Source: Betaproteobacteria bacterium UBA6910
GTDB taxonomy: Bacteria; Pseudomonadota; Gammaproteobacteria; Burkholderiales; UBA6910
NCBI GenBank assembly: GCA_002451065.1
Contig: DKBC01000062.1
Coordinates: 1-5,598, forward strand
Reading direction: 5' to 3'
Length of the DNA: 5,598 nt
The notes under the pieces are model-generated. The model searched no databases and had not been told where the DNA came from. It saw only the letters and a list, made by a program, of their open reading frames with translations. Positions 1-4,910 of this stretch are shown here, in pieces. The position numbers and the translations under genes are program-made. How positions within the stretch are numbered: the first letter of the stretch is position 1; every line of letters begins with the position of its first letter.

Positions 1-38
1 GGACTGCTCACCTTCCGGGCCCGGAAGGTGAGCAGTCC
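1..38. repeat. Perfect 38-base palindrome at window edge (possible assembly fold-back)
   Basis: Bases 1-19 (GGACTGCTCACCTTCCGGG) are the exact reverse complement of bases 20-38, with no spacer and no mismatch. The palindrome lies inside the 3' part of the visible protease frame and starts at base 1. The protease reads as a normal family member up to LVGLLTFRA, coded just right of the palindrome centre; the RKVSS that follows is coded by the mirrored arm and does not resemble the usual continuation of this family. I infer that bases 1-19 are probably a fold-back artefact at a contig end, though a real palindrome cannot be excluded. Confidence 0.95.
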
Positions 39-557
39 CACCAACCGTCCCGAAGTGTCGAACAGTCCGCCGCCGCTGGCGCCGGAATTGAAAGGCGTCG
101 TGGTCTGGATCACCTCCGCGCCGTCATATTCATAGAGGGCTACCACTTCACCGCCGTTCAGGCGCGCGCCGATCCCGCCGGTGAAACCCACCGCCATCAC
201 CGGCTCGCCGGTGCGCAGCCGTTCCCGGGAAAGGGGCACCGGTGCGACATCTTCTGCGGCCGGCGCGTGGACCAGGCAGAGATCGTGCTCCACGTCGCTT
301 TGCTGGGATTTCACGCTACGGCGCAACGCGCCCTGGACCAGCTCCACCGCGACGGCGCGCCGCGTCACGTGGCAGTTGGTGGCAACGATGCCGGGAGCCA
401 CCGCCACGCCGGTGCCCAGGGAGACGCTGCCGTCGGGGTTCACCGCTTCCACCTTGAACATGTTCAAGGTGAGGCGGCGGTAGAGCAAGTAGTCGAAATC
501 CCCCCTCGCCGGCATGGCGTAAACCAGGAGCAGGGGGAGGATCCAGCCCAGGCGCAT
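1..557 (-). CDS. Secreted trypsin-like serine protease, 3' end missing
   Basis: The frame is open from ATG at 557-555 to the left edge, giving 185 visible residues with no stop. The N-terminus (MRLGWILPLLLVYAMPARG) looks like a short Sec signal peptide, so the product is probably periplasmic. All three elements of a chymotrypsin/S1C-type triad are visible: His63 in ATNCHVT, Asp92 in VEHDLCLV and Ser161 in NSGASGGGLFD. Cys62 and Cys94 flank the His and Asp and could form a disulfide. The remaining C-terminus, including any PDZ domain, lies off the window, so HtrA-like and simple trypsin-like types cannot be separated. The start codon shares its A with the TAA of the upstream XoxJ-cytochrome gene (TAATG), which implies coupled translation in the xox operon. 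The substrate is unknown; periplasmic processing or quality control is only a guess. The last five or so residues fall in the mirrored arm of the edge palindrome and should not be trusted. Confidence 0.88.
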   Translation of the reverse strand, partial: MRLGWILPLLLVYAMPARGDFDYLLYRRLTLNMFKVEAVNPDGSVSLGTGVAVAPGIVATNCHVTRRAVAVELVQGALRRSVKSQQSDVEHDLCLVHAPAAEDVAPVPLSRERLRTGEPVMAVGFTGGIGARLNGGEVVALYEYDGAEVIQTTTPFNSGASGGGLFDTSGRLVGLLTFRARKVSS

Positions 558-1855
558 TACCTGAGAACCTCTGGCCGACGGTCATCCAGCGCGCCGTCGG
601 CGCGGGCCCTCAGGTAGCCGTAAAGGTCCAGGATATGGGGTTTCACGTTGGGATCACCGTCCCAGGCCGGCATGGGGATTTCGCCCTGCTTGCGGCTCAG
701 GACCTCATCGAGCAACGCTTCCCGGGCGCCGCCGCTGGCGTAGAGTTCCCCGGCCGGGGTGATTTGGCGGTAGCGGCGGAGCACGGTGCCCACGAAGCGC
801 GTCTCGGACATGTCCTTAACAATGGGCAGCAGGTTCGGCGCCAACTGGGTTCCCTCGGCACCTGCGCCGTGACACTTGGCGCAGTTGTTCTGGAAAATGC
901 GCCACCCTGCATAGGTGCCCATGTCGATCTTGCCGTCCGTGATCTGGTAGGGCGGTGGTTTGGACGGGACGGCCAGGGCGGTACCGGTTGTGACCTGAAC
1001 GATCTTATCCTGCGCGTCAATCAGGGGCACTCCGTAGTCGGCGAGGATCCCCTGGATCTTGCCGCGATTGCGGTCCACGGCCTGTTCCACCGTGTCCTTC
1101 CAGTCCTTCTCCCCGTAACGCACGCCCATGGCGATGGAGTAGTCGAACTTGATTGTCGGGTCCGGCTTGAAGGGAACCACCACGATGTTCCCGCCCGGAG
1201 ACATCTTGGCGAAATACCCGGCGATCGGTCCCCAGGCGAATGCGACGTCGATCTTTCCGGCGGTCAGGTCCTTCTCCACGATCTCTCCCGGGTATTGCTC
1301 CGGGTCGCCGCTCTGGCGCTGGTAGGATACCGCCTGGTCGAACAGACTGTTCCCCAGCAGCCAGTCCACCGGGGGCGTCTGGCTGAATACCCCAAATTTG
1401 AGTTTGGAAAGCTTCTCCGGGGGCAGCTTCAGCAGATCCTCCGGGGCTTTGATACTGTCCAGGCCCCGCCCCTTGACATAGGCGAGGGCGTAGGTGGAGC
1501 GGTAGTAGGGCTTGGTGGTCGCGGCCAACTCAAAACCGACCGGCACGCCCATTACCAGGTCGCATTTGTAGCGCTCGTCGGTCGCGTCCCGCGCCCGCAG
1601 CGTGTTGCGGATGAAGCCCATGCGCTGGGGAAACCAGCTGTATTCCACCTTCCACCCCAGGTCCTGGGCCAGCACTTCTGCGATCTTGTTCTCGTACCCT
1701 TCCTGCTTGCGGTTGGAGAGCGGCAGATTGTTGGGGTCGGCGCAGACCCGCAGCACCTTATCGCCACCCTCAGCAGACAGCGCGGGGGGGATTAAAAAAG
1801 GGAGCAGGGCGGCCAGCAGCCACGCCGCGGAACCGAGGCGTCCAATACGAGTCAT
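557..1855 (-). CDS. xoxJ: XoxJ/MxaJ-like binding protein fused to a monohaem cytochrome c
   Basis: This is a 432-residue protein. Residues 1-28 form a Sec signal peptide (hydrophobic WLLAALLPFLIPPALSA), so it is periplasmic. Residues about 34-290 match the substrate-binding-protein fold of the quinoprotein-dehydrogenase-associated MxaJ/XoxJ family: LRVCADPNNLPLSN near the start, then YENKIAEVLAQDLGW, CDLVMGVPVGFE and a late IDVAFAWGPIAGYFA. Cys38 and Cys98 are a plausible disulfide. Residues about 303-425 are a class I cytochrome c domain, with haem motif CAKCH at 325-329 and likely axial Met395 in IPMPAW. MxaJ alone is usually under 300 residues, so the haem domain is an addition. It resembles the free cytochrome encoded just upstream. 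The start lies 18 bases after the xoxG stop; a GGAAAGG site next to that stop can serve as ribosome binding site. XoxJ is thought to assist XoxF activation; a role of the fused haem domain in accepting electrons from XoxF is inferred by analogy with the XoxGJ fusion described in Methylacidiphilum. Confidence 0.9.
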   Translation of the reverse strand: MTRIGRLGSAAWLLAALLPFLIPPALSAEGGDKVLRVCADPNNLPLSNRKQEGYENKIAEVLAQDLGWKVEYSWFPQRMGFIRNTLRARDATDERYKCDLVMGVPVGFELAATTKPYYRSTYALAYVKGRGLDSIKAPEDLLKLPPEKLSKLKFGVFSQTPPVDWLLGNSLFDQAVSYQRQSGDPEQYPGEIVEKDLTAGKIDVAFAWGPIAGYFAKMSPGGNIVVVPFKPDPTIKFDYSIAMGVRYGEKDWKDTVEQAVDRNRGKIQGILADYGVPLIDAQDKIVQVTTGTALAVPSKPPPYQITDGKIDMGTYAGWRIFQNNCAKCHGAGAEGTQLAPNLLPIVKDMSETRFVGTVLRRYRQITPAGELYASGGAREALLDEVLSRKQGEIPMPAWDGDPNVKPHILDLYGYLRARADGALDDRRPEVLR

Positions 1856-1873
1856 CAGCGAAAAGAGCCTTTC

Positions 1874-2263
1874 CTATTCCAGTTTCTGGAGCCTGCCCGG
1901 CTTGATGGCCCCGTCGGAACGGCCCTTGAGGAAGGCGTAGAGACCGTCGAGGTTTTCCGTCACCATCTTGCTGCCATTAAAGTTGGGCATCCCCTTTTCC
2001 ACCCGCCCTTCCATAAGGACCTTGTCGAACTGTTCTTTGGTCAGGACTTTGAGGGACTCGATCAGCGACGGCCCCACCATGCCCTGCTGCTGGGCACCGT
2101 GGCAACGTTCGCAGGCCAGGGCCCGCCAGGTCTTCCATCCCTCATAGGTCTTGGCGTCCACCATGCTGCCGTCCTTCACGGTGTAAGGCGCGTCACCGGC
2201 CTGGGCATTGGCGCCCCCCATCAGGGCCGCGGCGAGTCCGGCAGCCAAAAATATCCCCTTCAT
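1874..2263 (-). CDS. xoxG: XoxG-like periplasmic monohaem cytochrome c
   Basis: The 129-residue product has a Sec signal peptide (MKGIFLAAGLAAALMGGANA, cleavage likely after residue 20), a haem c motif CERCH at 51-55 and a likely axial Met92 in KGMPNF. In the cell it would accept electrons from XoxF and pass them towards the terminal oxidase. The ATG at 2263 was chosen because a near-perfect AGGAGGAG lies two bases upstream of it and the signal peptide starts there; an in-frame start at 2296 would begin inside the terminator hairpin and prefix a charged stretch to the signal. It is shorter than typical XoxG or MxaG proteins, so the symbol rests mostly on position directly after xoxF plus the haem domain. 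The region from DG..VD..TY.GW to the C-terminal LYAFLKGRSDGA closely parallels the haem domain of the next gene. It could also be classed as a c550/c555-type alcohol dehydrogenase cytochrome. Confidence 0.88.
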   Translation of the reverse strand: MKGIFLAAGLAAALMGGANAQAGDAPYTVKDGSMVDAKTYEGWKTWRALACERCHGAQQQGMVGPSLIESLKVLTKEQFDKVLMEGRVEKGMPNFNGSKMVTENLDGLYAFLKGRSDGAIKPGRLQKLE

Positions 2264-2265
2264 TT

Positions 2266-2273
2266 CTCCTCCT
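2266..2273 (-). promoter_or_regulatory. Strong Shine-Dalgarno site fixing the xoxG start
   Basis: Read on the minus strand, AGGAGGAG is followed by AA and the ATG at 2263-2261. It decides between this start and the longer in-frame alternative. It lies immediately downstream of the U-tract of the preceding hairpin, so any transcript that reads through is efficiently translated. Confidence 0.8.
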
Positions 2274-2279
2274 CTGCGC

Positions 2280-2319
2280 AAAAAAAGAACTGGCACCCCG
2301 AATTAGATCAGGATGCCAG
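2280..2319 (-). terminator. Rho-independent terminator or attenuator between xoxF and xoxG
   Basis: On the minus-strand RNA, CUGGCAUCC (2319-2311) pairs with GGGUGCCAG (2298-2290) in a nine-pair stem with one G-U pair and a 12-base loop. It is followed at once by UUCUUUUUUU (2289-2280). This is the classic layout of an intrinsic terminator. It sits 46 bases after the xoxF stop and ends 16 bases before the xoxG start, so it probably stops part of the xoxF transcripts and lowers expression of the cytochrome, XoxJ and protease genes relative to xoxF. No convincing separate promoter is visible between the hairpin and xoxG, which suggests partial read-through. Confidence 0.68.
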
Positions 2320-2339
2320 CTCCGGGTTTCAACAATTTC

Positions 2340-2355
2340 GGGGGTTTTTGCCCCC
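2340..2355 (-). other. Small GC hairpin just after xoxF
   Basis: GGGGG (2340-2344) and CCCCC (2351-2355) are separated by six bases and can form a five-pair stem on either strand. No U-tract follows on the minus strand, so it is not a terminator by itself. It might protect the 3' end of the xoxF mRNA together with the terminator hairpin downstream; this is weakly supported. Confidence 0.35.
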
Positions 2356-2364
2356 TCCGCAGCC

Positions 2365-4188
2365 TTACGGCAGCTTGAACACCGTCAGAACGCCACCCAG
2401 TTCGGTGTAGTTCGCCAGTTCCTTGTAACCGCCCACGGCGCCGAGGCCGTCGGTGTCCTTCTCCAGGCCCGCCGCCAGGCCGATGCCGGCCCAGCCGCCG
2501 ATCCCGGAGAGCACGCCGATATACTGCTTGCCCTTGAACTCCCAGGTGTTGACGTTGCCGATGATGCCCGAGGGAGTCTTGAACTTGTAGAGCTCCTTCT
2601 TGACGTCGTTGGCGTCAACGCACTTCAGGTAGCCCTCGAGGGTGCCGTAGCAGGCGATCCCGCCGGCGGTGGTCAGGGCGCCGCTCCACACCGAGAACTT
2701 CTCGGGCTTCGACTGCTCGATCTTGCCGGTGCCCGCGTTCCAGACAATGAAGTTACCCATGCCGCCGTGGCTGCCCGGGGCCGGATACATGCTTAGCGTG
2801 GCGCCGACATAGGGCTGACCCGCCGTGTACTCCACCTTGAACGGCTCGTAGTCCATGCAGACGTGGTTGGTCGGCACATAGAACTTGCCATTCATGGGGT
2901 TGAACGACGCGGGCTGCTGGTCCTTGGTGCCCAGGGCGGCCGGGCAGATGCCCTTGGAGTTGATGTCCGGGCCGCGATCCTTGGTGGTATGCACCGAGGT
3001 CGCGTACTTCGGATCAACCTTGGGACGGCCGGTCTTCATGTCGACGTGGGTCGCCCAGTTGACCTTCGGGTCGTACTTCTCGGCCACCAGCAGTTCGCCC
3101 GTCTCACGGTTCATGGTGTAGGCAAAACCGTTGCGGTCGAAGTGCACCGCGGCCGGCGTCTTCTTGCCCTTGACGTCGATGTCGGCCAGGATCACCTCGT
3201 TGATGCCGTCATAGTCCCACTCGTCGTGGGGCGTCATCTGGTACACCCACTTGGCTTCGCCGGTGTCGACATTGCGGGCCCACAGGGTCATGGACCACTT
3301 GTTGTCGCCGGGGCGCTGGGACGGGTTCCAGGTGGAGGGGTTGCCGGACCCGTAGTACACGAGCTGCAGCTTGGGATCGTAGGAATACCAGCCCCAGGTG
3401 GTGCCGCCGCCGATCTTCCACTGGTCCCCCTGCCAGGTCTTGAGGGAGGAGTCCTTGCCCACCGGCGCCATCTTGCCGTCGGTCCAGGTCATGGTCTTTT
3501 CCGGGTTCATGCACATGTCCGAATCCGGTCCCATGCTGTAGCACTTCCACGCCAGCTTGCCGTCATTGATGTTGTACGCCGCAAGGAAGCCGCGGACCCC
3601 GAACTCGCCGCCGGAGATCCCCGTGATCACCTTGTCCTTGAAGACGTGCGGCGCCTGGGTGTTGGTCATTCCGACCTTCGGATCGCCGTTCTTGACCTTC
3701 CACAGTTCCTTGCCGGTCTTGGCGTCCAGGGCCACCAGGTTCGTGTCGGCCTGCTGCAGGAAGATCTTGCCCTCGGCGTAGGCGACGCCGCGGTTCACCG
3801 TGTCGCAGCACATCACGGGGATCACGCTCGGATCCTGCTTGGGCTCGTACTTCCACTTGATCTTCTGGGTCTCCAGATCAATCGCGAACACCTTGTTGGG
3901 GAAAGCGGAGTGCACGTACAGGGTGTCGCCGATCACCAAGGGGCCGCCCTCGTGGCCGCGCAGTACGCCGGTGGAGAACGTCCACGCCACTTGCAGGTTC
4001 TTGACGTTGTCCTTGTTGATCTGCTTCAGGGCACTATGGCGCTGGTTGTAGAAGTCGCCAGCCTGCATCGCCCAGTTCTTGGGGTCCTTCGTAAGCTTGG
4101 CCACATCGTCGTTGGCTACAGCAAACGCCGGAATGGCCAGCGCCACAGCAGCCACCGAACACATCATGGCCCTCGATTTTTGGGTCAT
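2365..4188 (-). CDS. xoxF: Lanthanide-dependent PQQ methanol dehydrogenase XoxF
   Basis: The 607-residue product is a full-length quinoprotein alcohol dehydrogenase with a signal peptide (residues 1-25, cleavage near AFAVA/N), acting in the periplasm to oxidise methanol. Landmarks of the eight-bladed propeller enzyme are present: PQQ-site Glu79 in RGHEGG, the vicinal disulfide Cys127-Cys128 in [10 protein letters not shown], metal-ligand Glu195 in SGGEFGVRG and Asn283 in GSGNPSTWN, the catalytic motif PHDEWDYDG at 320-328, and Arg352 in FDRNGF. In that motif Asp325 is the catalytic base and Asp327 is the extra Asp that coordinates a lanthanide; calcium-type MxaF has Ala there. That residue makes XoxF the firm call. 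The overall look and the C-terminal DGLGAVGGY motif suggest the XoxF5 clade, but this needs a tree. The start at 4188 is preceded by GGAGGAG three bases upstream. No mxaI-like small subunit gene follows, as expected for XoxF. It is the first gene of the visible operon. Confidence 0.97.
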   Translation of the reverse strand: MTQKSRAMMCSVAAVALAIPAFAVANDDVAKLTKDPKNWAMQAGDFYNQRHSALKQINKDNVKNLQVAWTFSTGVLRGHEGGPLVIGDTLYVHSAFPNKVFAIDLETQKIKWKYEPKQDPSVIPVMCCDTVNRGVAYAEGKIFLQQADTNLVALDAKTGKELWKVKNGDPKVGMTNTQAPHVFKDKVITGISGGEFGVRGFLAAYNINDGKLAWKCYSMGPDSDMCMNPEKTMTWTDGKMAPVGKDSSLKTWQGDQWKIGGGTTWGWYSYDPKLQLVYYGSGNPSTWNPSQRPGDNKWSMTLWARNVDTGEAKWVYQMTPHDEWDYDGINEVILADIDVKGKKTPAAVHFDRNGFAYTMNRETGELLVAEKYDPKVNWATHVDMKTGRPKVDPKYATSVHTTKDRGPDINSKGICPAALGTKDQQPASFNPMNGKFYVPTNHVCMDYEPFKVEYTAGQPYVGATLSMYPAPGSHGGMGNFIVWNAGTGKIEQSKPEKFSVWSGALTTAGGIACYGTLEGYLKCVDANDVKKELYKFKTPSGIIGNVNTWEFKGKQYIGVLSGIGGWAGIGLAAGLEKDTDGLGAVGGYKELANYTELGGVLTVFKLP

Positions 4189-4191
4189 AAA

Positions 4192-4198
4192 CTCCTCC
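4192..4198 (-). promoter_or_regulatory. xoxF ribosome binding site
   Basis: On the minus strand, GGAGGAG precedes TTT and the xoxF ATG. The strong match to the anti-Shine-Dalgarno fits a highly translated enzyme and supports the chosen start. Confidence 0.8.
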
Positions 4199-4297
4199 GT
4201 GATTGAAGAAGGCTTGTTAGGAGAGATTGAACCGCGCCGCCCGCCAGGTACGGCGTCTGCGGCCCAACGACTAACGCTTCAGGTTTGCCGCACGCGA

Positions 4298-4325
4298 AGA
4301 ATAGCACATAGCATGCCGGAATCAA
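4298..4325 (-). promoter_or_regulatory. Candidate sigma-70 promoter for xoxF
   Basis: On the minus strand, TTGATT (4325-4320) and TATTCT (4303-4298) are spaced by 16 bases; each matches four of six consensus positions. It would give a leader of roughly 100 bases before xoxF. Its place at the edge of the AT-rich stretch is reasonable, but other weak hexamer pairs exist nearby (for example TTTTCA at 4358-4353 with TATGCA 17 bases on), so the choice is tentative. Confidence 0.3.
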
Positions 4326-4400
4326 TGGTTGCATAAAAAACTCTGCTTTTCCTGAAAATCTCTATTAGTCAGATGGTTATGCTGCAGTGCAAGAAGATTA

Positions 4401-4472
4401 TTGTGTGTCAGAAATGGAACGCCCCCGTGTTGCCGTGACCATCTTCTGTGACACAACAAGCAGTTGTCAGAA
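4401..4472. promoter_or_regulatory. Cluster of three related TGT..CAGAA elements, possible operator
   Basis: TTGTGTGTCAGAA (4401-4413) is matched in inverted orientation by TTCTGTGACACAA (4444-4456), whose reverse complement agrees at 11 of 13 positions. The shared core TGTCAGAA occurs again in direct orientation at 4465-4472. The elements lie 55 to 126 bases upstream of the pterin dehydratase start and more than 200 bases upstream of xoxF. They could be binding sites for a regulator of either gene; no known regulator motif is recognised. Confidence 0.3.
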
Positions 4473-4517
4473 TCCGAATTTCGGGGATCCGGCGTGGTCC
4501 AACAGCGCAGTCGCAAC

Positions 4518-4521
4518 GGAG
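4518..4521 (+). promoter_or_regulatory. Ribosome binding site choosing the ATG of the pterin dehydratase
   Basis: GGAG lies five bases upstream of the ATG at 4527. The alternative in-frame TTG at 4464 has no comparable site and would add 21 residues that look like untranslated sequence, including part of the repeat cluster. Confidence 0.6.
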
Positions 4522-4526
4522 CAAGC

Positions 4527-4910
4527 ATGCAAGAAGAACCGAAACCGAAGGTATACGCGGAAGATGAGATCAAGGCGCGGCTCGCCCGCGAGCTGCCCAA
4601 GTGGTACTACGAGGATGGCTGGATCCGCCGCAAGTTCCGCACCGAGGGCTGGAAAGGCACGCTCATGGTGGTCAATACCGTGGGTCATTTGGCGGAGGCG
4701 GCGTGGCACCATCCGGACCTCACGGTCTCCTATGCCTTTGTGATCGTGAAGCTGGTGACCCATTCTGCGAAAGGGATCACCGATAAGGATTTTGCGCTGG
4801 CGCAGAAGATCGAGGAGGTGGTGCACTGGCAGCCGGGGAAGGAAGCGGGCGCCCTGGAAGGCACGCCTTCCGACGACCAGCGCTTCAGGTATATCAAGTA
4901 CGACTACTGA
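4527..4910 (+). CDS. Pterin-4a-carbinolamine dehydratase-like protein
   Basis: The 127-residue cytoplasmic protein (no signal peptide or membrane segment) matches the PCD/DCoH family (4a-hydroxytetrahydrobiopterin dehydratase). The conserved core is visible in order: LPKWYYEDGWIRRKFRTEGW, then HLAEAAWHHPDLTVSYAFV with the His61-His62-Pro pair, and KLVTHSAKGITDKDFALA with His79. These His residues correspond to the three active-site His of characterised enzymes. The known reaction dehydrates 4a-hydroxytetrahydropterin for recycling after aromatic amino acid hydroxylation, but many bacteria carry this family without such a hydroxylase and its role there is unclear. About 30 residues follow the usual core, including GALEGTPSDDQRF and ending in IKYDY, a longer tail than the roughly 100-residue classical enzyme. 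It is transcribed divergently from xoxF and overlaps the convergent von Willebrand gene by 17 bases. The start was chosen from GGAG five bases upstream. Confidence 0.9.
   Translation: MQEEPKPKVYAEDEIKARLARELPKWYYEDGWIRRKFRTEGWKGTLMVVNTVGHLAEAAWHHPDLTVSYAFVIVKLVTHSAKGITDKDFALAQKIEEVVHWQPGKEAGALEGTPSDDQRFRYIKYDY

Larger units (their letters stand above)
4189..4526. other. Divergent intergenic region between xoxF and the pterin dehydratase gene
   Basis: These 338 bases hold no convincing gene. The part near xoxF (4200-4300) is GC-rich and would be 5' untranslated leader with only weak short stems. The part from about 4310 to 4415 is clearly more AT-rich than its surroundings, as expected for promoter DNA serving both directions. 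A candidate xoxF promoter lies at 4298-4325 and related repeat elements lie at 4401-4472. The short reading frames on either strand here lack ribosome sites and recognisable content. Confidence 0.75.

Noticed and set aside
635..1795. A 386-codon open frame on the plus strand opposite the XoxJ-cytochrome gene
   Set aside because: It is a shadow of a recognised gene; no signal, domain or convincing ribosome site is visible.
2264..2296. Longer N-terminus of the xoxG-like gene starting at 2296
   Set aside because: It would start inside the terminator hairpin and precede the signal peptide with charged residues, whereas the ATG at 2263 has an excellent Shine-Dalgarno site.
2863..4206. A 447-codon open frame on the plus strand opposite xoxF
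   Set aside because: It is exactly antisense to the well-supported xoxF, is rich in Val, Leu, Gly, His and Arg as expected for a GC-rich shadow frame, and shows no family motif.
4258..4292. TGCGGC and GCCGCA inverted repeat in the xoxF leader, considered as a lanthanide riboswitch
   Set aside because: It is only six pairs with a loop of 23 bases and no accompanying conserved structure; easily due to chance in GC-rich DNA.
4464..4526. Longer N-terminus of the pterin dehydratase from a TTG codon at 4464
   Set aside because: There is no ribosome site before it, the added residues do not look like the family, and the ATG at 4527 has GGAG at good spacing.
4322..4600. A 92-codon minus-strand frame spanning the divergent intergenic region
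   Set aside because: It overlaps the start of the pterin dehydratase, has no recognisable domain, and its composition looks like translated non-coding DNA.
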